Source: Accumulibacter sp.
GTDB taxonomy: Bacteria; Pseudomonadota; Gammaproteobacteria; Burkholderiales; Rhodocyclaceae
DNA: 64,000 bases
NCBI GenBank assembly: GCA_017302455.1
Contig: JAFLDO010000021.1
Coordinates: 1-64,000 of the forward strand
Reading direction: 5' to 3'
The notes under the pieces are model-generated. The model searched no databases. It was not told where the DNA came from and worked only from the letters and a program-made list of their open reading frames with translations. Below, one piece after another: positions 55,996 to 64,000 of the stretch. The position numbers and the translations under genes are program-made. The first letter of the stretch is position 1. Every line of letters starts with the position of its first letter.

Positions 55996-56871
55996 TCACT
56001 CGCAAGTGACGCTCCAGGCCAGATCGGCGCCACCCTCGGTGCTGCTGTGGCCCAAGCTGATACGCCCACTGCCACGCAGAATGAAGTCCTCCCGGTTGAG
56101 GACCACCTCGCCGTCGGCGTCGGCCTGAACGTAGGTCCCGTTGGTGCTGCTGTCGGTCAACACGAACTTGTCGCGCCGGAACTCGATTCGCGCATGCGTG
56201 CGCGACGCGCATCGCACCTGCAGGGTGATGGTGCAGGCGGAGCCGCGGCCGATCGTGACGGCCTCGTCGCCGGGCCTGAAGGTCAGCGCGCCATCGACGT
56301 AGTCGAGTTGCAGCAACATCGTCGCCGCGCTCAGGTTGGGCACACTGCCGGTGATCACCGTCAGGTTGTCGACCTGCCAGATGACCTCGCAGATGGCGAT
56401 CGACTCGGTCTTGCCGCGCACCGGAAAGCTGCCCATGCCGCGCGTCGAATCGCGTAGCTCGGGGGACATCATGTGCGCCGCCGCCTCGGTGGTGATGATC
56501 TGACCGGCCTTGGCCAGGTCGGTAATCCGCGCCGCCGTATTCACGGCATCGCCGAACACATCCCCGCTCTCCTCGATGAGGGGGCCGGCGTGGAAACCGA
56601 TGCGGATCGACAGGCCATGCTGTGTCGCCGAGTCATCCTCGGAAATCCGGCTCTGCATCTCGCATGCCGCCTGCGCCACCGCGTCCGGGCTCGGAAAGAC
56701 GCACATCAACTCATCGCCGATCGTCTTGATGACGCGCCCGCCGAACTCGGCGGTGACGGCGCGAAGCACACCGAGACAAGCGTCCACCAACCGCTTCGCA
56801 GCGCTGTCGCCGATCGTTTCGTAGAGCCTGGTGCTACCGGTGATGTCGGCGAAGAGAACCGCCTGTTCCAT
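55996..56871 (-). CDS. Class III nucleotidyl cyclase with FHA domain
   Basis: 291 residues from ATG 56871. Catalytic domain about 1-175: first metal Asp in LFADITGSTRLYE, second metal Asp in KTIGDELMCVF, and DVFGDAVNTAARI with the Asn and Arg for transition-state binding. From about 190 there is an FHA domain (VTIGRGSACTITL, RTHARIEFRRDKF, TDSSTNGTYV) that should bind phosphothreonine peptides. The enzyme is soluble. A cAMP product is likely but not certain. It has the reverse order of proteins with FHA first. A Ser/Thr kinase is encoded 38 kb away in this window. Confidence 0.88.
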   Translation of the reverse strand: MEQAVLFADITGSTRLYETIGDSAAKRLVDACLGVLRAVTAEFGGRVIKTIGDELMCVFPSPDAVAQAACEMQSRISEDDSATQHGLSIRIGFHAGPLIEESGDVFGDAVNTAARITDLAKAGQIITTEAAAHMMSPELRDSTRGMGSFPVRGKTESIAICEVIWQVDNLTVITGSVPNLSAATMLLQLDYVDGALTFRPGDEAVTIGRGSACTITLQVRCASRTHARIEFRRDKFVLTDSSTNGTYVQADADGEVVLNREDFILRGSGRISLGHSSTEGGADLAWSVTCE

Positions 56872-57022
56872 TTTTGCCCTTTGACCTCGTATCGGCAAGT
56901 ATCATAGCGCCTGGCGGACGCGAAGCAAGTACGGCCCGCGCGCCAAACGCCCGGCCGGCCACTTCGGGATACCGCAGCTTGTCGGCCACCTCCGCATGCC
57001 AAACCAGGCGAGGCGTGGCGCG

Positions 57023-57030
57023 ATTATAGT
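57023..57030. promoter_or_regulatory. Overlapping divergent -10 boxes
   Basis: The bases ATTATAGT read TATAGT on the plus strand (57025-57030) and TATAAT on the minus strand (57023-57028), between the cyclase gene and the spermidine-synthase-like gene. The -35 regions are weak on both sides. Confidence 0.35.
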
Positions 57031-57083
57031 TCAGACGCCGTCGCTCCCGGACGCTCCCGCGAAAACGAACCTCCGACCGTCCC

Positions 57084-57839
57084 ATGGCACGCAACACCAT
57101 CGAAGTCAGCGAGCAGGCTGGCGTACGCTATCTCCATTTCGCTTCCACGTGGGTGCAGGGAGCGATGCGCGTGCAACGCCCGTATGCGCTCGAACTGATC
57201 TACACGCGCGAGATGATGGCCGGATTGCTGCTGCGCGACCCGCCCTGGCCCCGCGCGGCCCTGCTCATCGGTCTCGGCGCCGGGTCGCTGGCCAAGTTCA
57301 TTCATCGCCAGTTGCCGGCCACGCAGATCACCGTGGTCGAGATCGATCCGCAGGTCGAACTCGTCGCCCGACTGCATTTCAAGTTGCCCGACGACCCATT
57401 GCGACTGCGCATCGTCATTGCCGACGGCGCCGAATACATGCTCCGGGGCGGCGCACTCTACGACTACATCCTGGTTGACGGCTTCGACCGGAACGCGCGC
57501 GCCGGGGTCCTTGACACCCTGCCATTTTACCAGGCCTGCCGCGCTCGCTTGAGCGACGAGGGACTACTGGCGATCAACCTGCTCGGCCGCGAGCGTGGTT
57601 TCCAGGCCAGCGCCGAGCGTATCGGCCGCGCCTTCGACGGCCGCGCAGTGCTCTTTCCCTCCTGCGATGGCGGCAATACGATCGCCTTCGCCACCGCCGG
57701 CGATCCGGTGGATCTTCCCTTCGTCGACTTGCTGGCCCGCGCCACGCAGTGCAGGCAGGCCACCGGGCTGAACCTGTTGCCGACCATCGCCGGCCTGCAG
57801 AAGGCCCACTGTCTGGCCAGCGATCGGCTTACCCTCTGA
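57084..57839 (+). CDS. Spermidine-synthase-like methyltransferase-fold protein
   Basis: 251 residues. The Rossmann core has ALLIGLGAGSLAKFIHR (glycine-rich loop), VVEIDPQVELVARLHF, IVIADGAEYM and YDYILVDGFD, as in the SpeE family. The putrescine-specific N-terminal strands of true spermidine synthases are short here, so it may be one of the many SpeE-like proteins of unknown substrate. It precedes the cyanophycin locus in the same direction (116 bases to the ABC gene), but a functional link is only positional. Confidence 0.8.
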   Translation: MARNTIEVSEQAGVRYLHFASTWVQGAMRVQRPYALELIYTREMMAGLLLRDPPWPRAALLIGLGAGSLAKFIHRQLPATQITVVEIDPQVELVARLHFKLPDDPLRLRIVIADGAEYMLRGGALYDYILVDGFDRNARAGVLDTLPFYQACRARLSDEGLLAINLLGRERGFQASAERIGRAFDGRAVLFPSCDGGNTIAFATAGDPVDLPFVDLLARATQCRQATGLNLLPTIAGLQKAHCLASDRLTL

Positions 57840-57954
57840 GGTCCATGCGCCTGAAGCGTTGCCCGGGACCCGGACAACGCCATGTGGACAGGCATGACGA
57901 GTATACTTGCGGCCTTTGCGTGCCCCGCAGACCCGTTCAAGAATCGGCCAAGCC

Positions 57955-60288
57955 ATGACTCGACCCGATCTTTCATCCGCGTTGCCAGCGGCGACCCTTG
58001 GTGGACCGTCGCCACCGGCGCTGCCGGCCGACTGGTCGGCACGCCTGCAGGCTGCCGGCATGGCACTGGCCGAAGACGAGAGACTGCTCGCCTGGCTGGC
58101 GATCGACCTCGATGCATCGTTGCGCTTCGCTCCCGGGATGATCATTGTCACCAGCGAGCGGCTGCTGGCGATGTCGGCCGACGACACGCAGTGGCAGGCC
58201 TGGAACTACCGGCGCGGCCTGACGCTGGCGCGCCGCGATCACGCCGGTGTCGGCACCCTCGAACTGTGTGACGCCAGTTCGCTGCTCGGGCATTGGCGCT
58301 ACACCCTCGGCAGCGATGTTGCCGCCGGGCGTCTGGTCGATCACTTCGCCCGCCAGCTCAGCTTCCGACTGACCGGGGAAATCCCGGCCGTATCCGCGCT
58401 CGCGCTGTGCCCGAACTGTGAGACACCGCTGCTCGCCGGCCAGGAAGAGTGCCCGGTGTGCAGCAAGGAGATCCACGAACCCCCGTCGACGTGGACCCTG
58501 TTGCGCCTGGGACGCTTTGCCCGCCCCTACCGGGGGCAACTGCTTGCCGGCTTCCTGCTGTCTCTGTTGACCACGGCAGCGACCCTGGTGGCCCCCTATC
58601 TGACGATGCCGCTGATGGACAACGTGCTGATCCCTTACCAGAACGGCAAGGCGATCGACCCCGGGCTGGTCGCGCTCTATCTGTCGGGCCTGCTCGGCTC
58701 GTCGCTGGTGGCCTGGGTGCTCGGCTGGGGCCGCACCTACATACTTGCGCTGGTGTCCGAGCGCATTGGCGCCGACCTGCGCACGACCACCTACGAGCAT
58801 CTGCTGAAGCTGTCGCAGGAATACTTCGGCGGCAAGCGTACCGGCGACCTGATGGCGCGCATCGGCTCGGAGACCGACCGCATCAACATCTTCATTTCGC
58901 TGCACCTGCTCGACTTTGCCACCGACGTGCTGATGATCGTCATGACGACGGCCATCCTGGTATCGATCGACCCCTGGCTGGCCGCGGTGACCCTGTTGCC
59001 GCTGCCGATCATCGCCTGGCTGATCCATGTGGTTCGCGAACGGCTGCGCACCGGTTTCGAAAGAGTAGACCGAGTCTGGGCGGAGGTGACCAACGTGCTC
59101 GCCGACACGATCCCCGGCATCCGGGTGGTCAAGGCCTTTGCCCAGGAGCAACGCGAAGCGGCGCGCTTCCGCGCCGCCAATGCGCACAATCTGGACGTCA
59201 ATGACCGGGTCAACAAGGTCTGGTCACTGTTTTCGCCGACCGTCACCCTGCTTACCGAACTCGGCCTGCTCATCGTCTGGGCTTTCGGCATCTGGCAGAT
59301 CGCCAAGGACCAGATCACCGTCGGCGTGCTCACCGCCTTCCTCGCCTACATCAGCCGCTTCTACCTGCGCCTCGACTCGATGAGCCGTATCGTCTCGGTG
59401 ACGCAGAAGGCAGCCGCCGGCGCCAAGCGAATCTTCGACATCCTCGACCACGTGTCGAGCGTTCCCGAGCCGATCAATCCGGTGCACCTGCCCAGCGTCT
59501 CCGGCCGCATCGAACTGCGCAGCGTCGGCTTCCGCTACGGGACGCGCAGCGTCACCCGCGACATCAGCATCGTCATCGAGCCGGGCGAGATGGTCGGCCT
59601 CGTCGGCCACAGTGGCTCCGGCAAGAGTACCCTGGTCAACCTGATCTCGCGCTTCTACGACGTCACCGAAGGAGCGATCCTGATCGACGGCGTGGACGTC
59701 CGTTCGATACCGGTCGCCGAGTACCGCAAAAACATCGGCCTGGTGCTGCAGGAGCCCTTCCTGTTCTTCGGCACCATTGCCGAGAACATCGCCTACGGCA
59801 GACCCACGGCGACGCGGTGCGAAATCATCGCCGCCGCGCGCGCCGCGCACGCCCACGAGTTCATCCTGCGTCTGCCGCACGGCTACGACTCGCTTGTCGG
59901 CGAACGCGGCCAGGCGCTGTCGGGCGGTGAACGCCAGCGCATCTCGATCGCGCGGGCCCTGCTTATCGACCCGCCGATCCTCATCCTCGACGAGGCCACC
60001 TCGTCGGTCGACACGACGACCGAGAAGGAGATCCAGAAGGCGCTCGACAACCTGGTGCGCGGCCGCACGACGATTGCCATCGCGCACCGCCTGTCCACCC
60101 TGCGGGATGCCAACCGCTTGGTCGTTCTCGACCGTGGCCGCATCGTCGAAGCCGGCAGCCACGATGAATTGATGGCTCGCGAGGGCCACTACTACCGCCT
60201 CTACCAGGCCCAGGCACGCAACGTCGACACCGAAGACCAGTTGCACACCCTTCGCGTCGACCCCAAGGACGAGGGAGACCGCGAATGA
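57955..60288 (+). CDS. Cyanophycin-associated ABC transporter with N-terminal PH-like and zinc-ribbon modules
   Basis: 777 residues from ATG 57955. The N-terminal 140 residues contain a PH-like segment (RLLAWLAIDLDASLRFAPGMIIVTSERLLAMS, in pieces), followed by a zinc ribbon at about 151-171 (CPNC and CPVC). Six membrane helices (about 195-480) form an exporter-type domain, and the ATPase has Walker A GHSGSGKST (about 552), LSGGERQRISIARALL (about 655), Walker B ILILDEATSSVD and the His switch AHRLST. It is a half transporter that should dimerise. It overlaps the DUF1854 gene by four bases and precedes two cphA genes, an arrangement recognised in cyanophycin producers. Substrate is unknown; export or peptide handling are both possible. 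Confidence 0.88.
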   Translation: MTRPDLSSALPAATLGGPSPPALPADWSARLQAAGMALAEDERLLAWLAIDLDASLRFAPGMIIVTSERLLAMSADDTQWQAWNYRRGLTLARRDHAGVGTLELCDASSLLGHWRYTLGSDVAAGRLVDHFARQLSFRLTGEIPAVSALALCPNCETPLLAGQEECPVCSKEIHEPPSTWTLLRLGRFARPYRGQLLAGFLLSLLTTAATLVAPYLTMPLMDNVLIPYQNGKAIDPGLVALYLSGLLGSSLVAWVLGWGRTYILALVSERIGADLRTTTYEHLLKLSQEYFGGKRTGDLMARIGSETDRINIFISLHLLDFATDVLMIVMTTAILVSIDPWLAAVTLLPLPIIAWLIHVVRERLRTGFERVDRVWAEVTNVLADTIPGIRVVKAFAQEQREAARFRAANAHNLDVNDRVNKVWSLFSPTVTLLTELGLLIVWAFGIWQIAKDQITVGVLTAFLAYISRFYLRLDSMSRIVSVTQKAAAGAKRIFDILDHVSSVPEPINPVHLPSVSGRIELRSVGFRYGTRSVTRDISIVIEPGEMVGLVGHSGSGKSTLVNLISRFYDVTEGAILIDGVDVRSIPVAEYRKNIGLVLQEPFLFFGTIAENIAYGRPTATRCEIIAAARAAHAHEFILRLPHGYDSLVGERGQALSGGERQRISIARALLIDPPILILDEATSSVDTTTEKEIQKALDNLVRGRTTIAIAHRLSTLRDANRLVVLDRGRIVEAGSHDELMAREGHYYRLYQAQARNVDTEDQLHTLRVDPKDEGDRE

Positions 60289-60758
60289 TGGACCCACCCC
60301 CCTATCGATTGTGCCGCAACGCTTTCGGGCGGCTGGAGTGCACCGGCACCGACGGCGAAGTGCACGAGGGCGTCGTGCCGGTCCGCGCCTTTCCGATCAC
60401 CGCCCCCGAGCACGGTATCGCCCTGGTCGATCCGCACGGCCGGGAACTCGCCTGGATCGACCAGTTGAGCGACTTGCCCGACGACTTTCGCATCCTGGTG
60501 GAAACCGAGCTTGCCCGCCGCGAGTTCATGCCCGAGATCAGGCGCATCGTCAGCGTCTCGAGTTTCGCCACGCCGAGTACCTGGGAGGTGCAAACCGATC
60601 GTGGCAGCGCGCATCTGATCCTCAAGGGGGAAGAAGACATCCGCCGCCTGACGGCGCCGGCACTGCTGATCGCCGACAGCCATGGCATTCACTACCTGAT
60701 CCGTGACCGCCATGCACTCGACCAGCAGAGTCGGCGGTTTCTCGACCGTTTCCTGTGA
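60285..60758 (+). CDS. Cyanophycin-associated DUF1854 family protein
   Basis: 157 residues. Family pattern: RNAFGRLECT, GVVPVRAFPITAPEHGIALVD, GRELAWIDQLSDLP, the middle EFMPEIRRIVSVSSFATPSTWEV (in pieces) and the end IRDRHALDQQSRRFLDRFL. No membrane helix. ATG overlaps the ABC gene stop in an ATGA arrangement, so translation is coupled and the two proteins probably act together. Members of this family are repeatedly found beside cphA in betaproteobacteria, but their biochemical role is not known to me. Confidence 0.87.
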   Translation: MMDPPPYRLCRNAFGRLECTGTDGEVHEGVVPVRAFPITAPEHGIALVDPHGRELAWIDQLSDLPDDFRILVETELARREFMPEIRRIVSVSSFATPSTWEVQTDRGSAHLILKGEEDIRRLTAPALLIADSHGIHYLIRDRHALDQQSRRFLDRFL

Positions 60759-60903
60759 GGCCAGGTCCGCCACCGGCATCGCCTGCCGGTCAGCCGATTG
60801 CCGGACCGGACGTTATGCCCACGAAGATCCCGGCCACGGCCCCGACGACCGGCCGCCCATTTCTCGCCAATGCGCGCCACCTTCCCGTGCCTGGACTGAC
60901 GAC

Positions 60904-63075
60904 ATGAAGACAAAAGACATCAAGTTTCTCGAGATCCGCTACCTGCGCGGCCCGAACATCTGGACCTACCGTCCGGTCATCGAGGCGATCGTCGATATCG
61001 GCGAACTCGAAGATTTTCCGTCGAACACCATCCCCGGGTTCTATGAGCGTCTGACCGCCCTGCTGCCGTCCCTGGCTGACCATCGCTGCAGCTACGGCGA
61101 ACCGGGCGGGTTTTTGCGACGCGTCCAGGAAGGCACTTGGCCGGCGCACATCCTCGAACACGTGACCCTCGAACTGCAGAATCTGGCCGGCATGCCTGGA
61201 GGCTTCGGCAAGGCAAGGGAGACGTCGACACGCGGCGTCTACAAGGTGGTCGTTCGCGCGTGGCACGACGATGTCACCCGCTCCTGCCTGCACGCCGGCC
61301 GCGACCTGTTGCTGGCGGCCATTCAGGACACCCCGTTCGACGTTGCCGCGACCGTCGAGCGCCTGGCCGACATGGCCGAACGCAAGCTGCTCGGACCGAG
61401 TACGGGCTGCATCGTCGAAGCGGCGACCGCCAAGGACCGTCGCATTCCGGCGATCCGACTGCTGGCCACCGGCAATCTCGTGCAACTCGGCTACGGCGCG
61501 CGCAGCCGACGCATCTGGACCGCCGAGACCGACCGCACCAGCGCGATTGCCGAGGGCATCTCGCGCGACAAGGACCTGACCAAGACGCTGCTGCAATCCT
61601 GCGGCGTGCCGGTTCCCGAGGGACGTCTGGTGGAGAGTGCCGAGGACGCCTGGGAAGCCGCCGAGGACATCGGCGTTCCGGTGGTCGTCAAACCATCCGA
61701 CGGCAACCACGCGCGCGGCGTGTTTACCAATCTAATGGCGCGTGCGGAAGTCGAGTCCGCCTATGCGGCGGCCGTCGTCGAAGGCAGCGGCGTCATCGTC
61801 GAACGTTACGTGCGCGGCTCCGAACACCGGCTGCTGGTCGTCGGCGGCAAGCTCGCCGCCGCCGCCCGTGGCGAGATCGCCAAGGTCGTCGGTGACGGCA
61901 AGGCAACGATCAACGAACTGATCGACCAGCAGATCAATTCGGATCCCCGCCGGGGTGCGGCCGAAGAGTTTCCGCTCGACATCATCGATCTCGCCGACAA
62001 CCCGGTCGCCCGTCTCGAGGTGTCTCGCCAGGGGTTCGCCCCGGATTCGATCCCGGCGGCCGGACGTGAAGTCCTCATCGTGCGCAGCGGCAACCACACC
62101 GACGATGTCACCGACCTCGTGCATCCGGACACCGCGGCCACGGTCTCCCTCGCCGCACGCATCGTCGGACTCGACATCGCCGGCGTTGACCTCGTTTGCG
62201 AGGATATTTCCCGGCCGCTCGACGGACAGCGCGGCGCCATTGTCGAGGTCAATGCCGGTCCGGGCCTGTTGATGCACCTGAAGCCCGAAACCGGCCAGCC
62301 TCGCCCGGTCGGTCGCGCCATCGTCGATGAACTGTTTCCCAATGGCGACGACGGCCGGATTCCCATCGTCGGGGTCACCGGCAGCTTCGGCAAGACCACC
62401 GTTGCCCGCCTGATCGCTCGCTTTCTGACGCTTGCCGGCCAGCATACGGGTCTCGCCTGCAGCCAGGGGCTGTATGTCGATCGGCGCTGCATCGCCCAGG
62501 GAGACAGCGCCAACTGGGGCTCCGCGCACCGCATCCTGATGAACCGCGCCGTCGACGCGGCCGTCTTCGAGAACGGGACGGACACGATTCTCGGCGAAGG
62601 CCTCGCCTACGACCGCTGCCAGATCGGCGTGGTTACCAACGTCGACGCCGCACAGCACTTCGGCCGTCACGACATCGGCACCCCCGAGCAGGTGTTCACC
62701 GTTCTCCGCACACAGGTCGATCTGGTGCTGCCGACCGGTGCGGCAGTACTCAACGCCACCCAGCCGATGCTGGTCGACATGGCGTCGCTGTGCGATGGCG
62801 AGGTCATCTTCTTTGCTGCCGACCCCGACTTGCCGACGCTCGTCGAGCACCGGACGCAAGGCAGGCGGAGCGTTTTCGTGCGCAACGGCAAGGTGGTGCT
62901 CGCCCGCGGCTTGGACGAGCAGGCGATCGTCAACCTCGAAGGTGTACCACTCACCGGCATCGAGCCTGGCAGCGGCCAGGTCGAGAACATCCTTGCTGCC
63001 GCCGGCGCGGCATGGGCGCTCGGCATCGCACCCGAGCTGATACGCACCGGCCTGGAAACCTTCACCATCACCTGA
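60904..63075 (+). CDS. cphA': Short cyanophycin synthetase (CphA'-type)
   Basis: 723 residues from ATG 60904; the frame is open further upstream but similarity begins at MKTKDIKFLEIRYLRGPNIW. Domains: N-terminal CphA domain (to about 165; GTWPAHILEHVTLELQNLAG, in pieces), ATP-grasp domain (about 220-480; VVKPSDGNHARGV, VIVERYVRGSEHRLLVVGG, IVEVNAGPGLLMH), and a Mur-ligase central domain with P-loop GVTGSFGKTTVAR near 490-502. It stops at IAPELIRTGLETF, where full CphA proteins continue into the C-terminal Mur domain, so that domain is absent. Paired short and long cphA genes occur in Cupriavidus. Whether this one elongates cyanophycin alone is unclear. Confidence 0.9.
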   Translation: MKTKDIKFLEIRYLRGPNIWTYRPVIEAIVDIGELEDFPSNTIPGFYERLTALLPSLADHRCSYGEPGGFLRRVQEGTWPAHILEHVTLELQNLAGMPGGFGKARETSTRGVYKVVVRAWHDDVTRSCLHAGRDLLLAAIQDTPFDVAATVERLADMAERKLLGPSTGCIVEAATAKDRRIPAIRLLATGNLVQLGYGARSRRIWTAETDRTSAIAEGISRDKDLTKTLLQSCGVPVPEGRLVESAEDAWEAAEDIGVPVVVKPSDGNHARGVFTNLMARAEVESAYAAAVVEGSGVIVERYVRGSEHRLLVVGGKLAAAARGEIAKVVGDGKATINELIDQQINSDPRRGAAEEFPLDIIDLADNPVARLEVSRQGFAPDSIPAAGREVLIVRSGNHTDDVTDLVHPDTAATVSLAARIVGLDIAGVDLVCEDISRPLDGQRGAIVEVNAGPGLLMHLKPETGQPRPVGRAIVDELFPNGDDGRIPIVGVTGSFGKTTVARLIARFLTLAGQHTGLACSQGLYVDRRCIAQGDSANWGSAHRILMNRAVDAAVFENGTDTILGEGLAYDRCQIGVVTNVDAAQHFGRHDIGTPEQVFTVLRTQVDLVLPTGAAVLNATQPMLVDMASLCDGEVIFFAADPDLPTLVEHRTQGRRSVFVRNGKVVLARGLDEQAIVNLEGVPLTGIEPGSGQVENILAAAGAAWALGIAPELIRTGLETFTIT

Positions 63076-63146
63076 GTCGGCACGCCGTCGATCATTCCGC
63101 CGATCCCCAAGCCGCTCCGGGCTGAACCCGAAAGAGGAAAACGTCA

Positions 63147-64000
63147 ATGCAAGTTTCGCGTATCCGCGCTCTGCGTGGTCCCAATCTCTGGAGCCGCCAT
63201 ACGGCGATTGAGGCGATCGTCTGCTGTACCGAAGATGAGCGCAACATCGACAACCTGCCGGGTTTCGAAACGCGACTGCGCGAGCGCTTCCCGGAACTCG
63301 CCATGCTGCGACCGCTCGGTCATGACGAAGCGGTCTCCATGGCGCAGGCGCTCGAGTTTGCGGCGCTCGGCCTGCAGGCGCAGGCGGGCTGCCCGGTGAC
63401 GTTCAGCCGCACGGCACAGACCGTCGAGGTCGGCACGTATCAGGTGGTTGTCGAATACAGCGAAGAGGCGGTGGGCCGGTTGGCTTTCGAGCTCGCCGAG
63501 GATCTCTGCCGGGCGGCCGGCGAGAATGCCGCCTTCGACCTCGATGAGGCGCTCGACCGTCTGCGCGAACTCGACGAGGATGTCCGCCTGGGCCCGAGCA
63601 CCGGGGCCATCGTCTATGCGGCGGTGGCGCGCCGGATTCCCTACCGCCGGCTTACTGAAGGCAGCATGGTCCAGTTCGGCTGGGGCAGCCGCCAGCGGCG
63701 CATACAGGCGGCGGAAACCGACCGCACCAGCGCGGTTGCCGAATCGATCGCCCAGGACAAGGAACTCAGCAAGGTTCTGCTGCATGCGGCGGGTGTGCCG
63801 GTTCCGAGCGGGCGGCCGGTGCTCAGCGCCGAGGACGCCTGGGCCGCTGCCTGCGAGATCGGTTGCCCGGTCGTCGTCAAGCCGCAGGACGGCAACCAGG
63901 GCAAGGGCGTCGCCGTCAACCTGGCCACCCGCGAACAGATCGAAGCCGCCTACGCGATCGCCTTCGAGGTCAGCGACGAAGTCCTCGTCGAGCGCTATCT
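63147..64000 (+). CDS. cphA: Cyanophycin synthetase, cut by the window end
   Basis: The frame is open from ATG 63147 (AGAGGAAA upstream) to the last base: 284 residues. The N-terminal CphA domain (VSRIRALRGPNLWSRHTAIEA; GFETRLRERFPEL) and the start of the ATP-grasp domain (GPSTGAIVYAAVARRIPYRRL, GSRQRRIQAAETDRTSAVAE in pieces, VVKPQDGNQGKGVAVNLATRE, VLVERY) are present. It shares the same order of motifs as the upstream short gene but is clearly diverged. It is expected to be the full-length enzyme that adds Asp and Arg to cyanophycin. Only 71 bases separate the two genes. Confidence 0.93.
   Translation, partial: MQVSRIRALRGPNLWSRHTAIEAIVCCTEDERNIDNLPGFETRLRERFPELAMLRPLGHDEAVSMAQALEFAALGLQAQAGCPVTFSRTAQTVEVGTYQVVVEYSEEAVGRLAFELAEDLCRAAGENAAFDLDEALDRLRELDEDVRLGPSTGAIVYAAVARRIPYRRLTEGSMVQFGWGSRQRRIQAAETDRTSAVAESIAQDKELSKVLLHAAGVPVPSGRPVLSAEDAWAAACEIGCPVVVKPQDGNQGKGVAVNLATREQIEAAYAIAFEVSDEVLVERY

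Noticed and set aside
57885-57907. TGGACA and TATACT before the cyanophycin-associated ABC gene
   Set aside because: The two boxes are only 11 bases apart, too close for a sigma-70 promoter.

Overview
The window is GC-rich proteobacterial chromosome. Gene content points to a betaproteobacterium of the Rhodocyclales, most like 'Candidatus Accumulibacter' or a close relative (inference from gene content, not from a marker gene). The main clues are PHB genes (phaB, phaR), a tandem pair of cyanophycin synthetase genes with their partner genes, a sodium-pumping methylmalonyl-CoA-type decarboxylase, a napDAGHB nitrate reductase cluster, and B12 uptake plus bluB.

Layout. 1-2046 is a decayed accessory edge: the tail of an IS630-type transposase, an internally deleted PEBP gene, and an orphan M15-fold peptidase between long gene-poor stretches. 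2047-6381 holds a CaCA-type antiporter, a solitary amino-acid binding protein, yiaA, slyX and two small unknowns. 6479-10542 is the conserved housekeeping block gloB / methyltransferase / rnhA / dnaQ with a nosD-like gene overlapping the end of dnaQ. 10613-21636 carries a CheY-like regulator, a giant DUF748 protein, rmuC, a kinase-HDOD-GAF fusion, bamD, rluD, pgeF and a small membrane protein. 21870-23330 is phaB and phaR, separated by a strong terminator. 23493-27111 is the four-gene decarboxylase operon on the minus strand. 27559-29856 is tRNA-Leu(CAG) and rnr, divergent. 29978-34063 is bluB, napF and a large ACP-acyl-AMP ligase-acyltransferase fusion. 34128-39342 is napDAGHB under a perfect FNR box. 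39687-40503 is a zapB-like gene, zapA and 6S RNA. 40665-44643 is a cobalamin riboswitch followed by btuB, btuC and btuD. 44744-50775 is a minus-strand run: diguanylate cyclase, bacteriohemerythrin, an ABC-F protein, purU and thrH. 50962-57839 has tex, a SWIM-SNF2 helicase, a class III cyclase with an FHA domain, and a spermidine-synthase-like gene. 57955-64000 is the cyanophycin locus: ABC transporter, DUF1854 protein, a short CphA, and a second CphA cut by the window end.

How the genes work together. Several units fit an organism that stores carbon and nitrogen while cycling between anaerobic and aerobic or denitrifying conditions: PHB synthesis, propionyl-CoA formation coupled to a sodium gradient, periplasmic nitrate reduction under FNR control, and cyanophycin storage. 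Signalling capacity is high for 64 kb: a Ser/Thr kinase fusion, a c-di-GMP cyclase, a class III nucleotidyl cyclase and a stand-alone receiver.

The least explained parts are the cyanophycin-associated ABC/DUF1854 pair, the ACP-FAAL-PlsC fusion beside napF, and the kinase-HDOD-GAF protein. No CRISPR array, rRNA operon, prophage or complete insertion sequence was seen.
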